The notes: generated from the letters alone by a model not told the origin. A stretch of DNA of 64,000 nt from Candidatus Gastranaerophilales bacterium (GCA_944323685.1 CALUTJ010000002.1:62001-126000), one strand, 5' to 3'; counted from the stretch's first letter, positions 53,098 through 61,232 are shown. Program-made: numbers and translations.

Positions 53098-53943
53098 TTA
53101 TGCCCAGTTGTTTACATACATTTGTTGTCCGAACCTTTTGCACAGTGAACATTTTTCTGTTTCAAGATAGCATTTTTTGCTGAAATCATACAGTCCTGCT
53201 CCGCTCCTGCCCCGATAATCATTTGCTAATGCGGGACAGTTGTACACCCCGGATTTTGCAAACAACCGTGAAGTCATACAATCAAAGCTGCAATTTGCAA
53301 AATCAAATGCTGAATTGTCTGCATCGTGCATAGAATCTGTCAATATAAACGAAAAATTTATATCCTCTGTTTCAAACTTAAATTTTTGCCCGAGTTCCTT
53401 AAAACCTGCCTTTAGCTCATTTATTTTGCTTTCTTCCGTTTTGATTGCAAGTATCGGGTTGAACCCGTATTTGTTGAGCGAAGTTATTGCATGGACAGCT
53501 TTTCTGAAAGAGCCGCGACCGGAGATTTCATCGTTTGTTCTTTCGTCAAAATGGTTTATAAAAATTTTAAAGATAATCTCGTTTGCGCCCTCATCCTCAA
53601 CTCTTTTTAAAAATCTGGATTTTTTATCGTTAATACAGCTGCCGTCAGAAAAAACCGTAACGGAACAGTAATTCAAACACAAACGCAATATGTGATTAAA
53701 CTCAGGATGTGACATTGAGTTTTTTCCTATTAAATAAATATATTTAAGCTGCGTCTTATCCGGTTTTTGCAGTGCGTCTTTTATTTCTTCCAGCTGCAAA
53801 TATTTTTTGTTTTTTTGATTAAAACTTCTGCTGCGATAAACATTGAAATTTTTATTTTTTTCTTTTGTATATTCCAAATCAATAAACAAATGATTCAATG
53901 CCTTCATTTCTACACACTGTGCCTGAATAATAGAATTGCTCAT
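53098..53943 (-). CDS. Radical-SAM-like protein lacking the N-terminal cluster motif
   Basis: The 281-residue protein has the rhythm of a partial TIM barrel seen in radical SAM enzymes (KYIYLIGKNSMSHPEFNHIL; SVTVFSDGSCINDKKSRFLK; NEIIFKIFINHFDE) and a C-terminal Cys set (CSFDCMTSRL, YNCPALAND, CYLETEKCSLC) reminiscent of SPASM-type auxiliary clusters. The expected N-terminal C-x3-C-x2-C is missing: the region after LFIDLEYT has no cysteine. It could be an inactive relative, a partner protein or something unrelated. AGGAGGAAA precedes the ATG. Confidence 0.6.
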   Translation of the reverse strand: MSNSIIQAQCVEMKALNHLFIDLEYTKEKNKNFNVYRSRSFNQKNKKYLQLEEIKDALQKPDKTQLKYIYLIGKNSMSHPEFNHILRLCLNYCSVTVFSDGSCINDKKSRFLKRVEDEGANEIIFKIFINHFDERTNDEISGRGSFRKAVHAITSLNKYGFNPILAIKTEESKINELKAGFKELGQKFKFETEDINFSFILTDSMHDADNSAFDFANCSFDCMTSRLFAKSGVYNCPALANDYRGRSGAGLYDFSKKCYLETEKCSLCKRFGQQMYVNNWA

Positions 53944-54128
53944 ATTATATTTCCTCCTAAAAAATCATCTTTGCTAAAATTTTAGTCTTATAAATTCCGA
54001 TAAAAAATTGCACATGTGTATATAATTTGAATTATCCTTACAAAAGGCTTTTCTAAACCTTACTACTGAACTTTCTAAAGAAAATTACACCCTCTGCCGA
54101 CTTTACAGGTATAAAAAAGGAGAAGCAC

Positions 54129-54302
54129 ATGGCAAAGATTTTAGAAAACATAAACGGCAGAAGGCTTATACAGGTATCTACAGACGACATAATTGCACTT
54201 GTCAGAGAATATCAAACCGCAAGATGCAGTTCAAATTCTTACGAAGAGACAAGAAAACTGCTGGATAAAAAATATATTTACATACCTGAAGATTTTGATT
54301 GA
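54129..54302 (+). CDS. Small conserved-looking protein, 57 aa
   Basis: An AAAAGGAGAAGCAC ribosome site stands directly before this ATG. The product MAKILENINGRRLIQVSTDD... is 57 residues, with a charged amphipathic middle (IIALVREYQTARC) and a proline-containing end (YIPEDFD). The good ribosome site and clean composition support a real gene. I do not recognise it. It lies alone between a leftward gene and a secreted-protein gene. Confidence 0.6.
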   Translation: MAKILENINGRRLIQVSTDDIIALVREYQTARCSSNSYEETRKLLDKKYIYIPEDFD

Positions 54303-54371
54303 TAACACAAAAAAATACTGCTATAATTTAATAATCCACGATGCTAAACGGGAAAATTGGAGGGAATTATA

Positions 54372-54719
54372 ATGAAAAAACTTTCAACACTTTTATTAGC
54401 GCTGGCTTTTATGTTCAGCACAGGTGCTTCTATGGCTGCCGGCAATTTCTTGCAGGATTACCAGCAAAAACGTAATGAAGCAATTAAAAAACAAGACGCT
54501 AAAATAAACGAATACCAGAAAAAACAAGAAGAAGCACAGAAAAAACGCGAAGCTGATAAAAAAGCCTGGGAAAAGAAACAAAAAGAAGCTCAGAAAAAAC
54601 GCGAAGCTGACAAAAAAGCATGGGAAAAGAAACAGCAGCAGCAAAAAGCAGCAGCCCAGCAAAGACAACAGCAAAGAAAAGATGCTATTAAAAATTTAAA
54701 AGATTCATTTAAGTTTTAA
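54372..54719 (+). CDS. Secreted Lys/Gln-rich coiled-coil protein with internal repeat
   Basis: A signal peptide (about 1-22, ending in SMAAG) precedes about 90 residues of highly charged helix. A unit of 17 residues, (K)EAQKKREADKKAWEKKQ, occurs twice in tandem at the protein and DNA level. It is followed by a Q/A-rich stretch. A single long coiled coil in the periplasm or outside is likely. The frame continues upstream to a TTG, but GGAGGGAA is 6 nt before the ATG at 54372. A strong terminator follows. Function is unknown. Confidence 0.75.
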   Translation: MKKLSTLLLALAFMFSTGASMAAGNFLQDYQQKRNEAIKKQDAKINEYQKKQEEAQKKREADKKAWEKKQKEAQKKREADKKAWEKKQQQQKAAAQQRQQQRKDAIKNLKDSFKF

Positions 54720-54722
54720 TTA

Positions 54723-54757
54723 TAAAAAGGCGGTGATTAATTCACCGCCTTTTTGCA
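54723..54757 (+). terminator. Rho-independent terminator
   Basis: A perfect 13-bp stem, AAAAAGGCGGTGA / TCACCGCCTTTTT, with a short loop is followed by GC; the T tract is part of the stem arm. It lies directly after the coiled-coil gene. Confidence 0.85.
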
Positions 54758-54857
54758 AGCCAAAACAAATTCCCCTAAAAAAACTTTGCCGGCCAATTTA
54801 TAATGTTATAATATTTTTGTAAACAGCAGTTTATAGTCCTTACAAAAGGCGGTTGAG

Positions 54858-55580
54858 TTGAATAAATTTATACAAAAAATAATAAACTACATACTAAAAC
54901 GCAGACGCGACAGGCTGGCACAGACACTTGAGGTTATGAAGCCGCGCACTTATACAAATTCCACAACCAAAACCCACATGAATTCTTCCGAAACTTTGAC
55001 AATCTCTGCACAAACGGAACAAATTCTCGAAACAATGACAGCCGAACTCGTTAACATAATAAAAGCGTGTGACACTGACGCAGACAAAATTCTTGAATAC
55101 ATTCAAAAACATTCGACCCCTGTTTATAAACTGAAAAATGCAGAAAAAATTCTTTCAACAATAAAAGAAGAGCAGGGATTTATTACCCCCGTCAGCGGAC
55201 TGAAAGCCTGCTGGCTGAATTTTTGGACGGGGATTAGTGCTGCAAAGCTTAACCTGTCATTTAAAACCAAAGCAATGTTTGTTTTAAATGACGAAGCCCC
55301 CAATATATATTTTTTGCTTCACCAGCTGCATTTGTGGTACGGTTTCACAAAGAATTTGCCGGGGTTTGATGAAAAATCACGCAAACTTTTAAAAGCGCAT
55401 ATTGATGTTATGAATGAATCGGACATAACAGGAATGACTATAGAAGAAATAATAGGGCTTAAAGAAGCCATAGCCCGTGACAGAGAAGCAGCGGAGTTTG
55501 TTATTCAACTGGCAAAAGAAAACAGCGGAGCCAAAAAAGCGCTCGAAAAAATGCAGCAGGAAGGCGGAGCAAGTATTTAA
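54858..55580 (+). CDS. Hypothetical cytosolic protein (TTG start)
   Basis: I do not recognise the 240-residue product. It starts with a basic amphipathic helix (MNKFIQKIINYILKRRRDRL) and is otherwise helical, with one aromatic stretch (ACWLNFWTGI; FLLHQLHLWYGF). There is no signal or clear span. The start is a TTG with AAAGGCGG 7 nt upstream; no ATG follows before residue 27. A terminator follows. Confidence 0.65.
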   Translation: MNKFIQKIINYILKRRRDRLAQTLEVMKPRTYTNSTTKTHMNSSETLTISAQTEQILETMTAELVNIIKACDTDADKILEYIQKHSTPVYKLKNAEKILSTIKEEQGFITPVSGLKACWLNFWTGISAAKLNLSFKTKAMFVLNDEAPNIYFLLHQLHLWYGFTKNLPGFDEKSRKLLKAHIDVMNESDITGMTIEEIIGLKEAIARDREAAEFVIQLAKENSGAKKALEKMQQEGGASI

Positions 55581-55591
55581 CTGAAATCATA

Positions 55592-55627
55592 AAAAGAGGG
55601 GCTTTTAATTTAAAAGTCCCTCTTTTC
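55592..55627. terminator. Bidirectional terminator
   Basis: AAAAGAGGG / CCCTCTTTT outer arms with CTTTTAA / TTAAAAG inner arms form a long hairpin between the hypothetical gene and the convergent aspS. Confidence 0.85.
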
Positions 55628-55648
55628 CTATTTTGTTTAACAACTGTT

Positions 55649-57448
55649 TTACACGTGAGCTTCGTGTTTTACGGTTGATTTAAGATGCAATTCCATCAAC
55701 TGTTCTTCGGAAGCATATGTCGGAGCGTTAGTCATAAGACATTTAGCCGCCGAATTTTTCGGGAAGGCAATAACTTCTCTGATAGATGTGTTACCTGTAA
55801 GCAGTGCAACAAGTCTGTCTAAACCTATTGCCAAACCGGCATGCGGCGGGGTGCCGTACTGGAATGCCTGAATCATAAAGCCGAATTTTTGTTGAACTTC
55901 TTCTTCGCTAAAGCCCAGTGCTTCAAAAACTTTTTGCTGAACCTCGCCGGAGTGAATTCTAACAGAACCGCCACCTAATTCAGTACCGTTATACACGATG
56001 TCATAAGCAATAGAACGCACGCTGAGCGGGTCAGTTTTCATTTTGTCAACGTCTTCAATGTTCGGAGAAGTGAACGGGTGGTGCATAGCCATCACACGGT
56101 CAAATTCTTTGCTGTATTCAAACATCGGGAAATCAACAACCCACAACAAAGCGTGTTTGGTTTTGTCAATAAGGTTCAATTTATCACCGAAGAAAAGTCT
56201 GAATCTGCCCATAACATCGTAGGTAGTTTTCTTGTCATCGGCAACAAAGAACACAACATCACCGGGGTTTGCGCCTGCACGGTCTTTAAGCGTTTGAATC
56301 TGCTCTTCCGTCAAGAATTTCAGAATCGGTGATTTAACAGTACCGTCTTCCATATAAGTAATCCACGCAATGCCTTTTGCACCAAATGAAATAGCAGTAG
56401 CGCGCACGTCATCCATTTCTTTTCTTGAGTAGCACGCAATACCGGGGATTTTTACGGCTTTAGCAATACCGCCTTTTTTAAGCGTGTCTTTCACGGGTTC
56501 AAAAGTCGATTCCGCCATAATATCAGAGATATCAAAAAGCTCAAGTCCAAAGCGGGTATCCGGTTTATCAGAGCCGAATCTGTCCATGGCATCTTGCCAG
56601 CTGATTCTTTCAAACGGAGGTTTCACCTCTACGCCTGCGGCCTCAAAAGCTTTTACAATCAGGCCTTCTGTCATTGTAATAACATCGTCCTGAGTTGCAA
56701 ACGACATTTCCATGTCAACCTGAGTAAATTCAGGCTGTCTGTCAGCTCTTAAGTCCTCATCGCGAAAGCATTTTGCTATTTGATAATATTTTTCAATACC
56801 GCCAACCATCAAAAGTTGTTTAAATATCTGCGGTGATTGCGGTAACGCATAGAATTTACCCTCCTGAACGCGGCTCGGTACAAGGTAATCTCTTGCACCC
56901 TCAGGAGTTGTGTTAATCAAAATAGGAGTTTCCACCTCGGTAAATTCGCATCCGTTGAGGTAATTTCTTATTGCCGTAACGATTTTATGTCTTAATTTGA
57001 GGTTGTTAGCCATTTGAGGACGGCGGATATCAAGGTATCTGTATTTTAAGCGGATATCTTCTTTTGTATCGTCCGAAGAAAGTTCAAACGGAAGCAATTT
57101 TGCCTCTGAAAAGATTTTTACCTCTAAAGGATACATTTCTATCTCGCCTGTTGCAAGCTCTGCGTTATATGTTTCCGGCGGTCTTTTAGTGATTTTGCCT
57201 TTAACCTGAATAACATACTCGTCTTTTAATTTAGAAAAAACAGCATGTACGTCAGGGTTAATTTGAGGGTCGGCAACAACCTGAAAAAATCCTGATTTAT
57301 CACGTAATTCTATAAAAATAATACCGCCGAGGTCGCGTACTGCGGAAACCCATCCTGCAAGCGTAACCTCCTTACCGGTATCGTTTATTGTTAAATCCTC
57401 ATTATAGTGTGTTTTCATAGAGGAAAGAGTGTGCACATCTGTAGTCAT
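55649..57448 (-). CDS. aspS: Aspartyl-tRNA synthetase
   Basis: This class II synthetase of 599 residues is of the bacterial type. It has an N-terminal OB fold (VTLAGWVSAVRDLGGIIFIE), motif 2 (AKCFRDEDLRADRQPEFTQ), the GAD insertion domain and motif 3 (GLAIGLDRLVALLTG). The frame is open for 18 codons further upstream. I take the ATG at 57448 because AGGG lies about 9 nt before it and MTTDVHTLSSMKTHYNED fits the family's start. It is monocistronic; copy F of the repeat lies upstream. Confidence 0.95.
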   Translation of the reverse strand: MTTDVHTLSSMKTHYNEDLTINDTGKEVTLAGWVSAVRDLGGIIFIELRDKSGFFQVVADPQINPDVHAVFSKLKDEYVIQVKGKITKRPPETYNAELATGEIEMYPLEVKIFSEAKLLPFELSSDDTKEDIRLKYRYLDIRRPQMANNLKLRHKIVTAIRNYLNGCEFTEVETPILINTTPEGARDYLVPSRVQEGKFYALPQSPQIFKQLLMVGGIEKYYQIAKCFRDEDLRADRQPEFTQVDMEMSFATQDDVITMTEGLIVKAFEAAGVEVKPPFERISWQDAMDRFGSDKPDTRFGLELFDISDIMAESTFEPVKDTLKKGGIAKAVKIPGIACYSRKEMDDVRATAISFGAKGIAWITYMEDGTVKSPILKFLTEEQIQTLKDRAGANPGDVVFFVADDKKTTYDVMGRFRLFFGDKLNLIDKTKHALLWVVDFPMFEYSKEFDRVMAMHHPFTSPNIEDVDKMKTDPLSVRSIAYDIVYNGTELGGGSVRIHSGEVQQKVFEALGFSEEEVQQKFGFMIQAFQYGTPPHAGLAIGLDRLVALLTGNTSIREVIAFPKNSAAKCLMTNAPTYASEEQLMELHLKSTVKHEAHV

Positions 57449-57533
57449 TTTTATTTTCCCTATCCTTAATAATATTGCGTAATACAAATTTATAACAAAC
57501 AAATTACAGAATCAATTTTGCAACTGCATTTTA

Positions 57534-57710
57534 TCTAATCTAGTATCGCAGTTGCCGCCTCGAGCCTTCGAGCCGTCACTGCTCACCTTTGCCTTCTTTT
57601 TCGGCTGAACTGTGGTGAAGCCTGAAAAATGGCTTCACTATGTGAACAATGTGACACTCCAAAAATTCGTTCACGTCTCTTTGCTTCTTATCACGAATTT
57701 TTCTCGGACA
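57534..57710 (+). repeat. 177-nt structured dispersed repeat, copy F (overlaps rnpA end)
   Basis: Full copy from TCTAATCT to CTCGGACA, with all inverted repeats present. Its last 20 nt (57691-57710) are inside rnpA: read leftward they encode L-S-E-K-N-S and the TGA stop. The 5' end is 86 nt upstream of the aspS start. Confidence 0.9.
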
Positions 57711-58080
57711 AATTAACCTGCAAACGCTGAATTAATTTGAAAAAAGATTTTTGAATGTCGCAAAGTTTGCAGCCGAGAGTTTTTTCTTTCGGCAAAATTA
57801 CAAACGACATATACTGCTCGCATACACCGAGTTTATTTTCTTTTATGGCAAGTCTTATGCATTCTCTCAAAAGACGTTTTATACGGTTGCGCCTTACCGC
57901 GCGTTTGTGGTATTTTTTGCTCACAACAAAGCCGAAACGCGTCTGAGAAAGCGGGTCTGTTTTTATTTTCCCCGCATAAATCGTAAGCAAAGAATCAGAC
58001 ACAATATGTCTGTTTCGATACGTTGCATCAAACGCCTGCTTGTTTTTAAGTCTAAACTTTTTTGGAATCATACTAACCAT
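57691..58080 (-). CDS. rnpA: Ribonuclease P protein component
   Basis: RnpA is the protein subunit that helps RNase P RNA mature tRNA 5' ends. The 129-residue protein has the family core: LKNKQAFDATYRNR, FGFVVSKKYHKRAVRRNR and IKRLLREC. ATG 58080 or 58071 may be the start; neither has a strong ribosome site. The last six residues and the stop codon are derived from repeat copy F. The usual upstream rpmH is not present here; the 3' ends of pilin genes lie there instead. Confidence 0.92.
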   Translation of the reverse strand: MVSMIPKKFRLKNKQAFDATYRNRHIVSDSLLTIYAGKIKTDPLSQTRFGFVVSKKYHKRAVRRNRIKRLLRECIRLAIKENKLGVCEQYMSFVILPKEKTLGCKLCDIQKSFFKLIQRLQVNLSEKNS

Positions 58081-58102
58081 TAAAACACAAAATACAAAAC
58101 AA

Positions 58103-58137
58103 AAAACAGACAGCTGTTAAAAAAAGCTGTCTGTTTT
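58103..58137 (-). terminator. Terminator of the bioA-pilin operon
   Basis: A perfect 13-bp stem, AAAACAGACAGCT / AGCTGTCTGTTTT, with a 9-nt loop lies 18 nt beyond the stop of the second pilin-like gene. Confidence 0.85.
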
Positions 58138-58154
58138 AATCTCAATAATTTTTA

Positions 58155-58850
58155 TCAATTAGAATTTTTTATATCAATCTTCTTTTCTTTAATAACTTTT
58201 GCGGCGCAGTCAATACCGGTTCCGCCTTTAACACAACTTGCGGAATTATTGTCTGTACCTGCCGGCACAACACCATCACCTCTTATTACACAGAAAAAGA
58301 ACATATCATAGCCAAAACGGTTAGGGCCTCTATCGCCGTTTACGTCTACAAGGAAACGCCCCAGAGAACCTTTTCCAATTCTTTCAGCGGATACGCCCTT
58401 ATCAACACCGCAATCTCCGGCAGAATAGTTAATAGACATACCGTCAGTTGTTCTGACATTATATTGATAGCCGTCATAACTGTTTGTATGATTTCTTCCG
58501 CCAAGCTGTTTAGGAACACCGCTCCAGTTACAGCCTTTTTCATTTGGCAAACAGGCTTTTACGATATTTAAGTTAGAAACAAAGCCTTCTCTATAATCCT
58601 TCTTTTCACCCATCCAGAAGGTTGCCGCGTCATTCCACTTTGTACCGTAGCCTACAGGCCCGTAGTCAGGTTTCATTCTGTCTATTGCCTGACTTAATGT
58701 AGAATAGGCTTTTAAGCAGCCCGCAACCATTTCATTGTTTCTTGTGTTTTGCTGCAAAGTTGGTATTGTCATTGCCGCAATAACACCGATAATCATTAAA
58801 GTAACAAGTACTTCCGCCAGTGTGAATGCTTGTATTTGCCGCAATCTCAT
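58155..58850 (-). CDS. Type IV pilin-like (prepilin N-terminal) protein, copy 1
   Basis: A short basic leader is followed by the class III signal AFTLAEVLVTLMIIGVIAAM, with the +5 Glu retained, so a prepilin peptidase should cut before the methylated Phe. The hydrophobic helix ends at about residue 30. The remaining 200 residues form a globular domain with cysteines and a conserved DVNGDRGPNRFGYDMF segment. It is 231 residues, the same as its tandem neighbour, which shares about the first 85 residues almost unchanged. It may be a minor pilin or secretion pseudopilin. Confidence 0.9.
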   Translation of the reverse strand: MRLRQIQAFTLAEVLVTLMIIGVIAAMTIPTLQQNTRNNEMVAGCLKAYSTLSQAIDRMKPDYGPVGYGTKWNDAATFWMGEKKDYREGFVSNLNIVKACLPNEKGCNWSGVPKQLGGRNHTNSYDGYQYNVRTTDGMSINYSAGDCGVDKGVSAERIGKGSLGRFLVDVNGDRGPNRFGYDMFFFCVIRGDGVVPAGTDNNSASCVKGGTGIDCAAKVIKEKKIDIKNSN

Positions 58851-58878
58851 AATTATTTCTCCGACTTTATCATCAAGT

Positions 58879-59574
58879 TTATTTTATCTCAATTTTCTTT
58901 TCTCTGATTACTTTTGCAGCACAGTCATAACCCGAACCGTCTCTTGTACAAGAAGTTTGAGATGTACCCGAACCGGCAGGAATAACCCCTGAACCTTTAT
59001 ATAAAGCAAAGTAATATATATCTCTTCCGAATCTGTTAGGCCCTTTCTCTCCGTTAACGTCAACTAAAAAACGCCCTAAACAATTATTCATATTGTCATC
59101 AACCTCGTCAACATTTAAGAAAGGCGCGCAAGCAGACCTGCCTGACTCTCTATACATTATACACATACCGTCAGTTGTATGCATTGTATAACCGTTAACC
59201 ATTGTTTCAGTATCTATATTTCCACCGTTGAGCTGCTTCATTGTTTCAGCGTAACACGTTGCGTTATTAGAATCTTCAACGCTAACATAATTGAATTGAG
59301 AAACAAAACCTTCTTTATAATCCTTCTTTTCACCTTTCCAGAAAGTTTCCGCATCATTCCATTTTGTACCGTAGCCCACAGGGCCGTAGTCAGGTTTCAT
59401 TCTGTCAACAGCCTGACTTAAAGAAGAATACGCTTTAAGTGTAGCAGAAACCAGTTCATTGTTTCTTGTATTTTGCTGCAAAGTTGGTATTGTCATTGCC
59501 GCAATAACACCAATAATCATCAAAGTAACAAGTACTTCCGCTAAAGTGAACGCGCTAATCTTTTTCGATTTCAT
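58879..59574 (-). CDS. Type IV pilin-like (prepilin N-terminal) protein, copy 2
   Basis: This paralogue of the next gene has the same prepilin signal (AFTLAEVLVTLMIIGVIAAM) and KPDYGPVGYGTKWNDAETFW. The central part differs strongly (DSNNATCYAETMKQLNGGNI), including the position of its cysteines. The end again has DVNGEKGPNRFGRDIYYF and KVIREKKIEI. Both are 231 residues. It starts 2 nt after the bioA stop. The conserved helix and variable middle suggest duplication followed by divergence of the exposed surface. Confidence 0.9.
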   Translation of the reverse strand: MKSKKISAFTLAEVLVTLMIIGVIAAMTIPTLQQNTRNNELVSATLKAYSSLSQAVDRMKPDYGPVGYGTKWNDAETFWKGEKKDYKEGFVSQFNYVSVEDSNNATCYAETMKQLNGGNIDTETMVNGYTMHTTDGMCIMYRESGRSACAPFLNVDEVDDNMNNCLGRFLVDVNGEKGPNRFGRDIYYFALYKGSGVIPAGSGTSQTSCTRDGSGYDCAAKVIREKKIEIK

Positions 59575-59576
59575 TT

Positions 59577-60944
59577 TTATCCTCTATAATTTTCCGTAAC
59601 TGTTTTTATTGCATTATACGCTATTTTTGTCAGTTGTTCAATTTCTTCATTTTTTATAATAAGAGGAGGCATAAAATAAATAACATTGCCTATCGGTCTT
59701 AAAATTGCCCCAAGTTTCAAAGCCTGTTTAAAAACTTTGTGCCCGATTCTTTCATTAAAATCATAAGGCTCTTTTGTTGATTTATTTCTTACCATTTCCA
59801 CAGCGCCAATCATGCCTGTTTGTCTGACATCACCGACATGCTCAAGATTTTTAAATTGTTCAAGACACTTTGCAAGTTTTTCTATTTTTGGCGGCAAACT
59901 TTCTATAACATGTTCCTGCTGCATAAGTTTCAAATTTTCAACAGCTACTGCACAAGCAACAGGATTCCCCGTAAAGCTGTGTCCGTGGTAAAAAGTTTTC
60001 AGGGTTGAAAAATCATCATAAAACGCATCATAGATTTTGTCCGTGGTAACGGTTGCGGCAAGAGGGATATAACCGGCTGTTATTCCTTTTGCAACACAAA
60101 ATATATCAGGTTTTATGCCGGCATGTTCAAAAGCAAAATATTTGCCTGTTCTGCCAAAAGCCATCGCAACCTCATCATCAATAAGTAAAATATCATATTT
60201 ATCACAAAGCGCCCTTAATTTTGTCAAATATTGAGCCGGATACATTCGCATGCCGGCAGCCCCCTGAACAAGTGGTTCTACTATAATTGCAGCGATTTCA
60301 GAGTGTTTTTTAGAAAACAGTTGTTCGACATCTTCAATACAATCTATATTACATTCGCACTGCTGTTTATTTTTAGGGCATCTGTAACAAAATGGAGCAC
60401 TGACTTTTAGGGTTTCAAAGACAAGAGGATTGAAGATTTTTTTGTAAATATCGATTCCGCCGACGGAAACAGAGCCCAGAGTATCACCGTGATAGGATTC
60501 TGTCATTGATACAAAATATTTTTTCTCCGGCTTGCCTTTTTGATACCAGTACTGATACGCCATTTTTAAGGCAACTTCAACAGCGGTTGAACCGTCATCG
60601 GAATAAAAGACTTTAGAAAAAGGAGCACCTGCCAGTTTTACAAGCTTTTCAGCAAGTTCAATTGCTGGTATATGCGTAAAATCTGCCAGCAGAACATGTT
60701 CTATCTTCTGCGCCTGAGAGGTTAATACGCCGTTTATTTTTGGGTTGGAATGTCCCAGTGTATTTACCCACCACGAAGAAACCGCATCTATATACTTATT
60801 TCCGTCCGCATCATACAGATATACGCCTTCTCCTCTCTCAATTAAAATCGGCTTAAAATCCGCTCCTTCATATTGTTTCATCTGTGTATCGGGGTGCCAG
60901 ACATATTTTAAATCTTTTTCAATCCATTCTTCTTTTGTTGTCAT
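59577..60944 (-). CDS. bioA: Adenosylmethionine-8-amino-7-oxononanoate aminotransferase
   Basis: BioA transfers the amino group of SAM to KAPA in biotin synthesis. The PLP-dependent class III aminotransferase has 455 residues with VSSWWVNTLGHSNPKI, SDDGSTAVEVALKMAYQYW, IIVEPLVQGAAGM, LLIDDEVAMAFGRTG and the PLP lysine in CVAKGITAGYIPL. HGHSFTGNPVACA follows. The other bio genes are not in the window. It is the first gene in an unusual operon with two pilin-like genes (gap of 2 nt). Confidence 0.94.
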   Translation of the reverse strand: MTTKEEWIEKDLKYVWHPDTQMKQYEGADFKPILIERGEGVYLYDADGNKYIDAVSSWWVNTLGHSNPKINGVLTSQAQKIEHVLLADFTHIPAIELAEKLVKLAGAPFSKVFYSDDGSTAVEVALKMAYQYWYQKGKPEKKYFVSMTESYHGDTLGSVSVGGIDIYKKIFNPLVFETLKVSAPFCYRCPKNKQQCECNIDCIEDVEQLFSKKHSEIAAIIVEPLVQGAAGMRMYPAQYLTKLRALCDKYDILLIDDEVAMAFGRTGKYFAFEHAGIKPDIFCVAKGITAGYIPLAATVTTDKIYDAFYDDFSTLKTFYHGHSFTGNPVACAVAVENLKLMQQEHVIESLPPKIEKLAKCLEQFKNLEHVGDVRQTGMIGAVEMVRNKSTKEPYDFNERIGHKVFKQALKLGAILRPIGNVIYFMPPLIIKNEEIEQLTKIAYNAIKTVTENYRG

Positions 60945-61232
60945 AATATTCCTTTCACAATATTAATTCAATTTTATAACAACATTTTTTTTGACAAAAT
61001 ATTTGTGTTACAGCTCTCATAAAATACAGCTTATATATTATGTCTGCCTGCGCCGAATTTAATATAATAACAATATTTATTAACTTATTTAAAACTTTTT
61101 CCGATACCCTCAAGGACAAAGACAGGCGCGTATTGGTTCTGATTGAATAAATATTAACTTTGAAGAATTATAAAAATATAACAAAACCGTTGTGTACTCA
61201 TATGAAGAACAATAAAATTAAAGGTGGTTTAA
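60945..61232. other. 288-nt divergent gap without clear gene
   Basis: The gap is AT-rich and holds the start regions of bioA and the TPR gene. No convincing promoter is seen. A short open frame of 36 codons (61040-61150) has no ribosome site and is not supported. Confidence 0.4.

Noticed and set aside
54396-54674. Leftward Phe/Leu-rich frame over the coiled-coil gene
   Set aside because: It is the complement of the Lys/Glu-rich repeat; such frames stay open by composition only.
31255-57710. CRISPR array made of the 177-nt repeats
   Set aside because: Copies are kilobases apart, on both strands, far longer than CRISPR repeats, and no cas genes are present.
61040-61150. 36-codon frame upstream of the large TPR gene
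   Set aside because: There is no ribosome site and no recognisable product; in such AT-rich DNA this length is expected by chance.
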